DNA from: Pirellulaceae bacterium
Lineage (GTDB): Bacteria; Planctomycetota; Planctomycetia; Pirellulales; Pirellulaceae
Reading direction: 5' to 3'
Assembly (NCBI GenBank): GCA_020852965.1
Contig: JADYZV010000059.1
Coordinates: 16,994 to 80,993 of the forward strand
DNA: 64,000 nucleotides
Part shown: one piece after another, positions 47,388 to 55,917 of the stretch
Layout: each line of letters opens with the position of its first letter
How positions within the stretch are numbered: position 1 is the stretch's first letter
The notes under the pieces: generated by a model
What the model saw: the letters and a program-made list of their open reading frames with translations, nothing else
The model's database searches: none
What the model was told of the DNA's origin: nothing
Program-made: the position numbers and the translations under genes

Positions 47388-48567
47388 GACTCATTGCTTC
47401 TTTTGAAGCCAATTGTTGCATTAGCTTTCGCGCTATGACTTCGCACATTGATACCGGCACGGCATTGCCTAATTGTCTCATCGATTCGGTCCACGATCCC
47501 TCGAATGTCCAATCGTCGGGAAATGTTTGTATTCGAGCGCATTCACGAACACTGAAATAGCGCACCGAGTCATCTTCAAAGCGGAGAGTATTCTCGCCAC
47601 CGGGAACCCCGTGGTCGCCCGCCTTTAACGCTTTTGCAGGTTCGTCGTAGGGACTACCGGTATGCCCAGCATATGATCGAGCACCAGGGTTGCAAAAATG
47701 ATTCGCAAACTTCACGCAAGTGTCACCAGGAGCAATCTCAGGCAAATCTGAAATCGCATCACGAACCGTTCTCCATGCGGGTAGTAGCATTCCAGGAAAA
47801 AGAGAGCCAAGTCCAGAAATGCGTCGCTTGAGACTTAGCGGAATCGGCGGACGCTTGGCTTTTGCAACTTTGTGCCGATCCCAGTATTCGCCTGTTATCC
47901 ATTTATCAAACAAAAGTCCATCTTGTTCGTGTGTCGGTTGCGGGAATGAAAACTGGAGTTCTTGGTCAGACCGAATACCGACTATCAACACTCGATGCCG
48001 ACGCTGAGGTACTCCAAAATCGGCTGCATCCAACAACTGAAAAATAACATTGTACCTTAGCTCACCTCGAGTTCCCTTCGTAATGGTCTTTTCAAGCCGC
48101 GATGCATGATCGGTCCATTCCTCACCTACCCTCCGTTTTAAATCGGGGTAAGTCAACTGGTGGATGATGTACTGGTAATAATTGGAGAACGTTTCTCGCA
48201 ATAGTCCTTTCACGTTTTCAAAAATGAAGGCTCTCGGAGCTATTTCCCGAACGGCGCGAATTGCATGAGGAAACATGTTGCGGCGATCATCCATTCCGCC
48301 GTGCTTTCCTCCAATCGAAAACGGCTGGCATGGTGGACCTCCCGAAACTAAGTCAACAACTCCATTGTACGATTGAAAATCAACTTCACTGATGTCGCCT
48401 TCCACGATCTCAGCTTCGGCAAGTTGCGTAAGCCCGGCAGCTTTATTCCGGCGCAGCGTTGAACAGGCGTTCGGGTTCCATTCCAGAACGGCTTTGTGGT
48501 GAAAACCAGCGTTTGCGGTGGCAAGTGCGAGGCCACCTGCCCCAGCAAAAAGTTCGATTGAATCCAT
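47380..48567 (-). CDS. DNA (cytosine-5) methyltransferase of the Eco29kI-type system
   Basis: A 395-residue C5 methyltransferase that protects the host at the site cut by the downstream nuclease. Motifs in order: I (SIELFAGAGGLALA), IV (GGPPCQPFSIGG with the catalytic Cys), VI (FIFENVKGL), VIII (QRRHRVLIVGI), a variable target-recognition region (about 200-300), IX and X (RECARIQTFPDDW, QLGNAVPVSMCEVIA). It is full length. GC and codon use look lower than in neighbouring housekeeping genes, in keeping with transfer. The methyltransferase is first in the operon, so protection can come before cutting. Confidence 0.94.
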   Translation of the reverse strand: MDSIELFAGAGGLALATANAGFHHKAVLEWNPNACSTLRRNKAAGLTQLAEAEIVEGDISEVDFQSYNGVVDLVSGGPPCQPFSIGGKHGGMDDRRNMFPHAIRAVREIAPRAFIFENVKGLLRETFSNYYQYIIHQLTYPDLKRRVGEEWTDHASRLEKTITKGTRGELRYNVIFQLLDAADFGVPQRRHRVLIVGIRSDQELQFSFPQPTHEQDGLLFDKWITGEYWDRHKVAKAKRPPIPLSLKRRISGLGSLFPGMLLPAWRTVRDAISDLPEIAPGDTCVKFANHFCNPGARSYAGHTGSPYDEPAKALKAGDHGVPGGENTLRFEDDSVRYFSVRECARIQTFPDDWTFEGSWTESMRQLGNAVPVSMCEVIARKLMQQLASKEAMSHG

Positions 48568-48797
48568 CGCAAAATTTTAACGACTTCCGCATTGGTACGG
48601 TAGTCATCCTTTGTAGGCGTAACCCTTTTGCTCGGTGCGCTGGGCGTCGAAGTTGTCTTTGACGTCGCGAAGCCTCCAGCGATCTCGGTGTCGGCTCGTG
48701 CCAAAGTCTACTGGTTAGCGACCGCTGGCCAAGTCTACCGTTCGTTTCGATGGACGATCAAACTGTTTTAATGTTCAGCGAGCAGTTTCATGAAAAC
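48568..48797. other. 230-bp gap upstream of the methyltransferase, downstream of the toroid gene
   Basis: This must hold the promoter of the restriction-modification operon. I see no clear -10/-35 pair and no C-box-like operator. Two GCCAAAGTCTAC / GCCAAGTCTACC stretches near 48699-48738 resemble fragments of family E. Confidence 0.4.
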
Positions 48798-50726
48798 TCA
48801 GCGTTGCGCACGGTAGGGATCTTGACTGCGGGCGATGTTGGCGTGCTGGTACATGGGGAGGTAGCGATAATAGACTTCCAAACACAAGCAACTCATGGCT
48901 GTCGAATAGACTCTTCCACCGTAGCCGCCCCACATGTGATCGGGGGTCCAACTACCGGCTTGTGTCGAGTAGACGGGCTCTTGCGTGCTGAGCAACCGTT
49001 GCTTGAGAGCTTGATTCCAATCTCGCCAATTTTGATCTTGTAGTTGAAACAAAGCCAACGTGGCGTAGTACCAGAAGTAGACATTGTCCTCGCCAACTCC
49101 CGGTCGACGGTCCATGATCATTTTGAGAGATTCTTTCTGCGCAGCTAGCGACATGGGATCGTCGAGAAACAAGCGGCAGGCGAAGCCTTCGGCAGTCATC
49201 GTCTCACTCGGTCGTCCTTCTCTGGGACGGTAGGTGAACAGTCCCTTCGAGGTTCCCGTCGAGCATGAGTCGAGGAATGAGTGCATGCGTTGGGTCACGA
49301 CAGCGGGGACATGGATGCCTGAGCGCTGGACGCTTTTGAGGGCCATCGCTTGCCAACCGAATTGACTCAAGTCGCCGGAGTCGCCGGGGCGATAGCGCCA
49401 ACCACCGCCACGCGTGTCTTGAGCGTTGATCGAATACTGGGCGGCGCGCATTAACGAATCGTGGAGCACTACGTCTCCCGTCATGACGTGCGCCTCGGCT
49501 AAGGCCAAGGTGGCGATACTGTGACAATACATGCGCGCATTGAGTACGCTGCGTTCTTGGCCTACTTGTTTGGGACCTGACAAATCACCGGTGGACCACT
49601 GGGCACGCAGTAAGTAGCTTAAACCGAGCTCGACCGTCTTTTGATGCTTGCCCTGCACGTGCGTGTGACCAGCCGAAAGAAAGGCCAGCAGGGCTAAACC
49701 ACTGACGCCAGTGTCCGCTTTATCACCCGTGCCATAGCGACTTTCCCCCAAAGCATGCGTTTCTGTCCCTGCACCAAACTGTTTCGCGTTCCAGCTTCCA
49801 TCGGACGATTGCGCGGCAGCAAGCCACGCTAAGCCAGCTTCCACGGCCGCTTCACTATCCTGGTCGGCACCGTAGGCTGTGGCCAACTGCAGCCGATTGG
49901 CCGCTTGTCGCAGTTGGTACTCGGGGGGCAATTGCGAGTCGGCGGGCAATTGCATTTCAGGCGGCAGGATGGGCGAATGATCGGCGGAAACGGGCCGAGC
50001 GTCGAGTGCCGCGAGATTGGCCATGGCGGCTGGCGGCAACACGCTCGCCGGTGGAGGTGAGTCGATTGCTTGAATAGCGATTGGGTCTGGCTGCTCTGGC
50101 TGAGTGTTGTTCGCAACATCTAGTGTTGGCGTTGGCTGGTCGTTCGATGGATTGGCACGAGTCGGCTCGTCGGGCAGCAGATCAGCTAACGAGTCTTGTG
50201 GTGGCAGCGGCGGTAGCGGCGTAGGCTCAGTCACCGGAAGCAAGCCGGGTGGGGTCAGGTCGCTTTTGGCCAGTGCTTCGCGCAGTGAGGCCGGCTGGGG
50301 CAATTCCCCAAGAGCGGCGGTTCGCTCCCAAGGTTGCGGGGCGAAGTCGTTTTCACTGGTGTCGGCCGTTGACTTGCTCTCTGACTCTTGCAGGTTTTCT
50401 TCGAGGCTTGGAACCTGCGGCAGGAAGTGCGCGGCGTCGCTTTCAAATGCTACCGACATGCTCGTTTCGCGTCCGTCAGGGCTTCCTTGCGGAAGCACTT
50501 CGCGACTCCCCAGGGCATACATCAGCAGCCACACGTGGGCGAGCACACTCAGTACGACGCATTTGGTCAGCGGCTTGGCTTGCCCCCAACGCGTGCGCGA
50601 AGCGACGAGCAGACTGATGGCCAGGATGGCAAACCCAATCCCCAGCGCAATAGCCAACGACCGCGTATGGGTGACGTAAAGCCACGCGCGCCAGAGTGAA
50701 TCGCTGTATTGCCCGAGGAGTAACAT
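48798..50726 (-). CDS. Membrane-anchored prenyltransferase/squalene-cyclase-type toroid protein of an Exb-like operon
   Basis: A 642-residue protein. Two N-terminal membrane helices (LAIALGIGFAILAISLLVAS; CVVLSVLAHVWLLMYALG) are followed by a Pro/Gln-rich periplasmic linker (about 90-255), then an alpha/alpha toroid with repeats such as GLAWLAAAQSSDGSWNAKQF, GLSYLLRAQWSTGDL and WYYATLALFQLQ. The fold is shared with terpene cyclases, but the catalytic DCTAE/DxDD motifs are not seen, so it is more likely a structural or glycan/protein-binding domain. ExbD- and ExbB-like genes lie directly upstream in the same direction; the TonB/TolA-like layout (helix, long linker, C-terminal domain) suggests it is their energy-coupled partner. 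That is inference. Confidence 0.8.
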   Translation of the reverse strand: MLLLGQYSDSLWRAWLYVTHTRSLAIALGIGFAILAISLLVASRTRWGQAKPLTKCVVLSVLAHVWLLMYALGSREVLPQGSPDGRETSMSVAFESDAAHFLPQVPSLEENLQESESKSTADTSENDFAPQPWERTAALGELPQPASLREALAKSDLTPPGLLPVTEPTPLPPLPPQDSLADLLPDEPTRANPSNDQPTPTLDVANNTQPEQPDPIAIQAIDSPPPASVLPPAAMANLAALDARPVSADHSPILPPEMQLPADSQLPPEYQLRQAANRLQLATAYGADQDSEAAVEAGLAWLAAAQSSDGSWNAKQFGAGTETHALGESRYGTGDKADTGVSGLALLAFLSAGHTHVQGKHQKTVELGLSYLLRAQWSTGDLSGPKQVGQERSVLNARMYCHSIATLALAEAHVMTGDVVLHDSLMRAAQYSINAQDTRGGGWRYRPGDSGDLSQFGWQAMALKSVQRSGIHVPAVVTQRMHSFLDSCSTGTSKGLFTYRPREGRPSETMTAEGFACRLFLDDPMSLAAQKESLKMIMDRRPGVGEDNVYFWYYATLALFQLQDQNWRDWNQALKQRLLSTQEPVYSTQAGSWTPDHMWGGYGGRVYSTAMSCLCLEVYYRYLPMYQHANIARSQDPYRAQR

Positions 50727-50766
50727 TGGTTTGGTTTGGTTTCGACAAGGTGGTCCACTACATTCA

Positions 50767-50791
50767 GGGGACTCGTAACCTCGTCCGCTAC
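50767..50791 (+). repeat. Family B repeat between exbD-like and toroid genes
   Basis: A GGGGACTCGTAACCTCGTCC copy with CGCTAC following. It fills part of the 79-bp gap between the two genes of the operon. Confidence 0.75.
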
Positions 50792-50805
50792 GGTAAGTTC
50801 GACCA

Positions 50806-51231
50806 CTAGCGCATTGTTGCCCCAGTGGAGCGGACGGCAGTGGTTAAATCGGAAACGCCCGCCTTGTTGGCCGCCCACATTACGGCGGCCACCGATTGAT
50901 ACTTGACGTCTCCATCGGCGCGCACGGCCACACACAGATCGGGATAGCGGACGCGAAGCGACTGCAGTTTAGCCACCAACTGCTCACTGGTCAGCGTCTG
51001 TCCGTCGAATATGATGCTTCCATCAGCCGTCACAGCGATCTCGCGGCGATCGGGGGCGGTGACCATGGCTTTCAATCCACCGACACCGGGTAGTTTCAAT
51101 GGTATCTCGCGCTCGGGTTGCGTAAACTGCGTACCCACCATGAAGAAGATGATCAATAGAAAGACAACGTCGATCATCGGTGTCATGTTGATCGAGGGTA
51201 GTTCTTCCGAGATGCTGGTTTTGAGTGGCAT
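50806..51231 (-). CDS. ExbD/TolR-like biopolymer transport protein
   Basis: A 141-residue protein with the ExbD/TolR layout: a short cytoplasmic N-terminus, one helix with the essential aspartate (INMTPMIDVVFLLIIFFMVG) and a periplasmic domain (VRYPDLCVAVRADGDVKYQSVAAVMWAANKAGV). With ExbB it uses the proton gradient to drive a periplasmic partner. ATG 51231 is chosen where homology starts; the frame continues upstream to 51357 through repeats (translating as THR/ASN/GLN-rich sequence), and no ribosome site is visible before the ATG. It lies 144 bp after the ExbB-like gene. Confidence 0.9.
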   Translation of the reverse strand: MPLKTSISEELPSINMTPMIDVVFLLIIFFMVGTQFTQPEREIPLKLPGVGGLKAMVTAPDRREIAVTADGSIIFDGQTLTSEQLVAKLQSLRVRYPDLCVAVRADGDVKYQSVAAVMWAANKAGVSDLTTAVRSTGATMR

Positions 51232-51378
51232 GGGGTTGGTGGTTGGTGGGTGGTGGTTGGTGGTTGGTTCTTGGTTCTTGGTTCTTAGTTCTTGGTGCTT
51301 GGTGCTTGGTGCATGAACCGACGGCGGAGCGTCGGGCCACATTGGGCGTCGGGCCACATTGGGCGTCGGGCCACATTA
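51232..51378. repeat. Spacer made of GGTTGGT runs, heptamer repeats and family A copies
   Basis: 51232-51270 is GGTTGGTGG-type simple sequence; about 51271-51310 is a TTCTTGG/TTCTTAG heptamer run matching 28304-28348 inverted; 51318-51343 is a family A copy; two 17-bp partial copies of its 3' half follow at 51344-51360 and 51361-51378. The last copy supplies the TAA stop (51376-51378) of the ExbB-like gene. Confidence 0.9.
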
Positions 51379-52404
51379 GGCGGCGCGGCGCGAGCGACCG
51401 CGCGGACGCCCGGCTTCGGCAAGCCCCTCGGCGCTGATTAACTCGACCACGTTTTGTGCCAGCGCGTCCATCTCTAATATCAATCGATCGGTGCGTCCAA
51501 CGAAATAAGCGTAGGCCGCATAGGCGGGAATGGCTACACACAGGCCTGCGGCGGTCGTCAGCAAGGCCGCACCGATACCGGCGGCCAACAATTCGGGGCG
51601 CCCCATGGCGTCAGCTTGAGCGATCGAGTTGAAGGCTTCGATCATTCCCAGCACCGTACCCAACAATCCGAGCAGTGGTGACAAATTGCTAATCGCATTG
51701 AATAATCTCAAGTACTTGCGAAGTTGACTGGTCACTCGCTCACCGGCATCCAAGATGGCTTGCTCCACCTCGACGGCGGGGCGGCCCCATTTCTTTAAGG
51801 CCGCTGTGAATAGTTCGGCGATAGGGCTGCCATTTTCATCGCACAACGCAATCGCTTCTTCGCGTGAGAGTTGTTGTTGTTCGAGTTGTTCAATCACACC
51901 GCGCACAAAGGGACGTGGTATCACGCGCGAGCGGCGCAGGTACAGCAATCGTTCGAACACGAACACCATCAGTACGATGGAACAACCAATGATGGGGAGC
52001 ATCAGCACGCCACCTTCGCGGACGATACTAACGATATTGCCGACTTGGATACCTCCCACTGGACTGTTGTTACTTGTGGGTTCCATAGGGCTACCGCCGA
52101 TCGAAGCTGGGTCGCCGGGAAGCGACGCGGCGGAACCGCCCAGCGGCGTGTTGGATGCGATTCGCGCCGACGGGCCATCGTTGACGTTCGAAGACAGGGG
52201 GGCCGGTGCAGACCGATTGTTAAAGCCATTGGTGCCCCAACCTGCAGGCGGTGGAGCTTGGGCCAGCGCAGCAGCGGGGCAGGCGAATAGTGTCCATAGG
52301 AAAAATGCCACGTACCGCACCGCACGTTGTCCTGTGAGGCCTGCGTCGATGGTCGATGCGGTATGTGCAGTAGTCATGGTGGCGGTTTCTATTCTTGCTA
52401 ACAT
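51376..52404 (-). CDS. MotA/TolQ/ExbB-family proton channel protein
   Basis: A 342-residue membrane protein. A signal-peptide-like helix (AVRYVAFFLWTLFACPAAALA) and an Asn/Ser/Pro-rich stretch precede the three-helix ExbB core: GGVLMLPIIGCSIVLMVFVFE, NAISNLSPLLGLLGTVLGMIEAF and GIGAALLTTAAGLCVAIPAYAAYAY. The last two are diagnostic. It forms the channel that ExbD-like proteins gate. ATG 52404 is 11 bp after the TPR gene; ATG 52377 is an alternative. The stop codon is provided by a family A repeat, and the C-terminus RGRSRRAA is strongly basic. Confidence 0.92.
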   Translation of the reverse strand: MLARIETATMTTAHTASTIDAGLTGQRAVRYVAFFLWTLFACPAAALAQAPPPAGWGTNGFNNRSAPAPLSSNVNDGPSARIASNTPLGGSAASLPGDPASIGGSPMEPTSNNSPVGGIQVGNIVSIVREGGVLMLPIIGCSIVLMVFVFERLLYLRRSRVIPRPFVRGVIEQLEQQQLSREEAIALCDENGSPIAELFTAALKKWGRPAVEVEQAILDAGERVTSQLRKYLRLFNAISNLSPLLGLLGTVLGMIEAFNSIAQADAMGRPELLAAGIGAALLTTAAGLCVAIPAYAAYAYFVGRTDRLILEMDALAQNVVELISAEGLAEAGRPRGRSRRAA

Positions 52405-52414
52405 TCGTTGGAAT

Positions 52415-53728
52415 CTATCGCAGAGTGGGAGACAGCGACTCGATAGCGCCGACGCGCTCGGTGGCTTGCTGTTGAATATCGGGTTGTTGGCTGAGCTGTA
52501 GAGCGCGTTGGTAGTCCGCTAGTGCTTGGGACGCTCGGCCGAGTAGTTCGTGGCACTTGGCCGACTGCAGCAGCGCGCGCGCCTGCCAATCGGGAAAGGC
52601 GTTCATGCGGGCGACTTGAGCGTAGGCCTCCAGAGCTTGCGGGTACTGGCGTTGCAAGAAATAGACCTCGCCCAGCATCCATGCGGCGCGCGGTGCGGCC
52701 TCGGTTCCTTTAGCTGCCGGTGCGTCCAGAACTTGTTGTAGTAACTCGCGCGCTTCATCGAACTCGATCTGCGCCACGGCGCAGCGAGCTAGCAGATAAT
52801 CGAACTCGTAGCCCCGCGCGAATTCAGCATGCTCCTGCTTGGCTTGAAGCAGCCAGCGTCGCGCCGCTGGGATATCGCGCGCTCGAACCAGCAATTCCCC
52901 TCGACGCAGTGCGATGGCAGCCAGCCACTCCGGTTTAGGTGTCTGCTCTTCGGCTTGCTGGGCGAGCCAATCGAATTGCTCCGCGGCTTGCTCATGCTTC
53001 CCGGCAGCGAATAACGCTTCAGCCAGTAAGAATCGTACAGCCAAAGCTTGTTCGGAGGACAATGCTGCGGCGTCGGTCTGTTCCAAGACGTCCACGGCGG
53101 CCAAGGCATGGCCGTTCGATAGTTCGTGTTCGGCCCAGGACAGTGGCAATTCGAAATACAGTTTGGCTGGTAGTTCAGCCGGCACCGCACCACCTATTTC
53201 TTCGATCGCGTCCGCCGCTTGGCGCAGATAGGACAGGGCCTGGCCATAGTCGGCATTGCGCTGACTGCGACGCGCCAATTCGCTGGCAACGGCTGTCATG
53301 AGCTTTGGGCTGTGCCGCACTTCGGCCGCGCTGAGTAGTATTTCGAGTGTGGTCTGCGTTGCGGCAGTGCCGTCGAGGCTTGCGATAACCTGTGCCAGCA
53401 ATGCATAGGTTTCGTTGAGCAAACGTGTTTGGGTGGAGTCCGTAGCCGCCTTGCGTTCGATGCGCGGCGTCCAGTGAGCCAAAACATCGAGCGCCCGTTG
53501 GGCATGTTGATCCAGCAGCAGGCATTGGGCGAGATGATAGGCGGCGATCGGTGCCAGCTCGCCATCGGCGTAGTCGGAAACGAGCTGCTCGAGCTGTTCG
53601 GTCGCGCGAGGCAGATCGCGCGCCGCGATAGCCGTAGCGGCGCTTTGGTAGAGCTCTCGCTCGGGCGTCGTGGGGCTGATGGGCTCCAGCAATAGGGCAA
53701 TGCACAGGCTCAGAGCGCAAACGAACAT
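52415..53728 (-). CDS. Exported TPR protein, first gene of the Exb-like operon
   Basis: About 437 residues: a signal peptide (MFVCALSLCIALLLEP) followed by many TPR-like helix pairs (ERELYQSAATAIAARDLPRA; LAPIAAYHLAQCLLL; ALAVRFLLAEALFAAGKHEQAAEQF; RAAWMLGEVYFLQRQYPQALEAY; ALLQSAKCHELLGRASQALADYQRAL). Members of such operons are assumed to act in the periplasm as scaffolds, as CpoB does beside Tol-Pal. ATG 53728 is preferred over GTG 53734. The ExbB-like gene starts 10 bp downstream. Confidence 0.85.
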   Translation of the reverse strand: MFVCALSLCIALLLEPISPTTPERELYQSAATAIAARDLPRATEQLEQLVSDYADGELAPIAAYHLAQCLLLDQHAQRALDVLAHWTPRIERKAATDSTQTRLLNETYALLAQVIASLDGTAATQTTLEILLSAAEVRHSPKLMTAVASELARRSQRNADYGQALSYLRQAADAIEEIGGAVPAELPAKLYFELPLSWAEHELSNGHALAAVDVLEQTDAAALSSEQALAVRFLLAEALFAAGKHEQAAEQFDWLAQQAEEQTPKPEWLAAIALRRGELLVRARDIPAARRWLLQAKQEHAEFARGYEFDYLLARCAVAQIEFDEARELLQQVLDAPAAKGTEAAPRAAWMLGEVYFLQRQYPQALEAYAQVARMNAFPDWQARALLQSAKCHELLGRASQALADYQRALQLSQQPDIQQQATERVGAIESLSPTLR

Positions 53729-53908
53729 CGGCACCGATTCGCCTCCTTGCAGACGGTGAGCTGAACAGATTTGGGAGAAGCCGGTATTTGCGCCGGCAAT
53801 TGTTTATCGACTTTTAGCTGGCAAGTTGCTCAGAGACAAGAGAATTTAGCGATTATCCGGCTCGTTTCGTTTTGGAATCCGCGTTTATGAAACACAGAGG
53901 CACCGAGT

Positions 53909-54211
53909 TCACAGAGATGTTTTGACTTCATTGCCATGTGATTTTTGATTCACTGTCGTTTTGCAATGCGGACATCTGTTCATTCGCAAAACTCCAATAG
54001 CGGAACTATCAACTATCCCAGTCGAAAAGCGGTGCCAGCGCAAGGCTAGCATCCGGCTGGCAAAGCGGCGAAATTGAGTGGGACCGGCTGGATTCATGAA
54101 TCGAAGTTCTCCATGAACGAGCTCGATTTTCATTGGTTCTAAGCTATCAAACGCGCCACGCTCGACCATTGAATCGAAATCCGATCCACGAAGTTTGGCG
54201 GCGCTTGACAT
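53909..54211 (-). pseudogene. Truncated Uma2-family gene
   Basis: The first 45 or so residues (MSSAAKLRGSDFDSMVERGA, KIELVHGELRFMNPAGPTQF) match the Uma2 N-terminus including the V-E-L-x-x-G-E element. The rest (about 55 residues) is unlike the family and ends early at 100 residues; the catalytic P-D-x-x-V and E-V strands are absent. It is therefore a remnant, cut off by a frameshift or replacement after about position 54075. A CACAGAGGCACCGAGTTCAC stretch, a commonly dispersed type of sequence, follows near 53893. Confidence 0.6.
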
Positions 54212-54313
54212 GAGACCATTCCTGGAGTGCTTGCGTTGATTCTAACGTACCCGCTCTCGAAAATTCATAACTTGAACTTGAGACAAAGAGCTTTAGCTTA
54301 AGTTCGCGTGCGT

Positions 54314-54356
54314 CTGACGCACACCGAATCCAACGGGCTCGCGGGCCTCATCCACT
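54314..54356 (+). repeat. 43-bp dispersed repeat shared with 28226-28268
   Basis: CTGACGCACACCGAATCCAA and the following 23 bases match the minus strand of 28226-28268 at 39 of 43 positions. The end overlaps a degenerate family B end (CATCCACTAC). There is no gene in 54212-54508. Confidence 0.75.
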
Positions 54357-54371
54357 ACCCCATTATATCAG

Positions 54372-54502
54372 CGTAGCTCGGTGGCCTCCACCGAATTCAG
54401 AACAGAAGAAGACGGTGGGGGACCAGCGTGCTACGGTGGGTCAAGCCACGGTGGGGGACCACCGTGCTACTCTAAAATCACGGTGGGGGACCACCGTGCT
54501 AC
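54372..54502. repeat. Cluster of four family C palindromes
   Basis: Copies at 54372-54394 (diverged, opposite sense), 54412-54434, 54448-54470 and 54480-54502. The unit ACGGTGGGGGACCACCGT is nearly its own complement, with CGGTGG pairing CCACCG. The cluster ends 6 bp before the stop codon of the convergent-side glycosyltransferase gene; stems could terminate its transcription. Confidence 0.8.
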
Positions 54503-54508
54503 GTTACC

Positions 54509-55705
54509 CTACGCGGCGGCCTGACAAATTCTGAGGCCAGAGATTTGCGCGGCGGGGGCGAGCAGTTTATGGCATGCATGGACGACTTCGCTAAGTTCGA
54601 TGGCGTTCATGCTAGCGTTGGAACTGCGGCGCATGCCACGTTCGGAGTCGGGGAGCACACAGCTTTGGATCGAGGCGTGTTGGTTGGCGTACGGGCCAAC
54701 TTCGTCGGCCCAAGTAGGTCCAAACAGACCGATGCAGGGCGTCCCGACGGCGCTGGCAATTTGCAGAGCGGCAGTGTCGGCAGAGATCAACATAGTCGCG
54801 CGACGGATCAGTTCAACCAATTCGCGCAGGTTGGTATCGGGTGCCATGACGGCGGCCCCCGCGCTGTGCGCGACTGCTTGCTCGGCCAATGCCTGCTCGT
54901 TCTGCCCAGCCCATAGCACAAGTGAATGGTGACCATAGCGTTGAAAAACCTCTTGAGCGACGCGTCCCAATCGCTCGGGGGGCCATTGCTTGGAGGGCCA
55001 TCCGGCTCCGACGTTGAGTGCGATCCAGGATGCCGTGGGAGTGGCTGGTTTACCTAGCGACGACTTGGCAATCGACGAAGGTGCCGCTGCGTTTCGCCAG
55101 CCCAGTTCACCGAGTAAACTTTCGATTCGCGCCGACTCGGCTGGATAGACGGGCATGTTGAACTGGCCAGTTCCCAAGGGAGTTTCGCACCATGGATTGA
55201 GCAATTCCAAGTAGGTATCGACCATGTGTCGCGCGGTGCGATGGACGCGGCAATTGGCCAGCAGCGGTGCGAGCTCGCGGGCGTGCGAGTAATCGAATCC
55301 GACGCGCAGCTTGGCACCGCTGAGTCGTCCCAGCAGCGAACTCTTGGTGAGGCCTTGTGGATCAAAAACGATATCGAACTTTTCGGCTTGCAGTTGCTGT
55401 CGCAGCGCCGACCAGCGCCTTGGGTGTGCCAGCCAACGCTTCTCGATCTTGATCACTCGATCGATGTTTGGATGATCTTCAAGCAGTTGGGCGGCGGCGC
55501 AGTCGACGAGCCAAGTCAAATGGCAATCGGGCCAAAGCTCTTTGATGCGGACTGCCAGGGGGAGTGTCAGTACACAATCGCCAATGGCGCTCAAGCGGGT
55601 AATGAGCACTCGCTGAGGAGCGAACCCGGAGGCGGGCAACGTCGCCTGGGGGCGGTTTTCCTCGACCGCGAGCTCAGACGATTGATCAAATAGTCGCAAT
55701 TTCAC
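54509..55705 (-). CDS. Glycosyltransferase family 9 (heptosyltransferase-like)
   Basis: A 398-residue GT-B enzyme of the WaaC/WaaF family. The N-terminal domain has RVLITRLSAIGDCVLTLPLA and CHLTWLVDCAAAQLLEDHP; FDPQGLTKSSLLGRLSGA follows; the C-terminal domain has WIALNVGAGWPSKQWPPERLG, MLISADTAALQIASAVGTPCIGLFGPT, typical for the nucleotide-heptose site. It would add a sugar to lipopolysaccharide core. The start is GTG 55705, preceded by GGGAGAAG at seven bases; GTG 55723 is less likely. No other LPS gene is adjacent. Confidence 0.9.
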   Translation of the reverse strand: MKLRLFDQSSELAVEENRPQATLPASGFAPQRVLITRLSAIGDCVLTLPLAVRIKELWPDCHLTWLVDCAAAQLLEDHPNIDRVIKIEKRWLAHPRRWSALRQQLQAEKFDIVFDPQGLTKSSLLGRLSGAKLRVGFDYSHARELAPLLANCRVHRTARHMVDTYLELLNPWCETPLGTGQFNMPVYPAESARIESLLGELGWRNAAAPSSIAKSSLGKPATPTASWIALNVGAGWPSKQWPPERLGRVAQEVFQRYGHHSLVLWAGQNEQALAEQAVAHSAGAAVMAPDTNLRELVELIRRATMLISADTAALQIASAVGTPCIGLFGPTWADEVGPYANQHASIQSCVLPDSERGMRRSSNASMNAIELSEVVHACHKLLAPAAQISGLRICQAAA

Positions 55706-55917
55706 GGTTCGGCTTCTCCCCACGGGACTTAAGCAAGGAATTTGAGGCTATCAACGTCGGGCGCTAGCCACCGTTGGCAGAGGGTTTTAACGCACCGCCA
55801 GCTCCCAACTGGCGTAGACTAGCTCAATTGTTCCTGCGGGCTCAAGATGAATTGGGAAAGTGTACAATGAATGGACTGCCGTACGACTATTCGCCCTTAA
55901 CCACAAGTGAGCCACTG

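Noticed and set aside
48798..50726. Squalene/terpene cyclase
   Set aside because: The toroid repeats are present but the catalytic Asp-rich motifs are not, and the context is an ExbB/ExbD operon.
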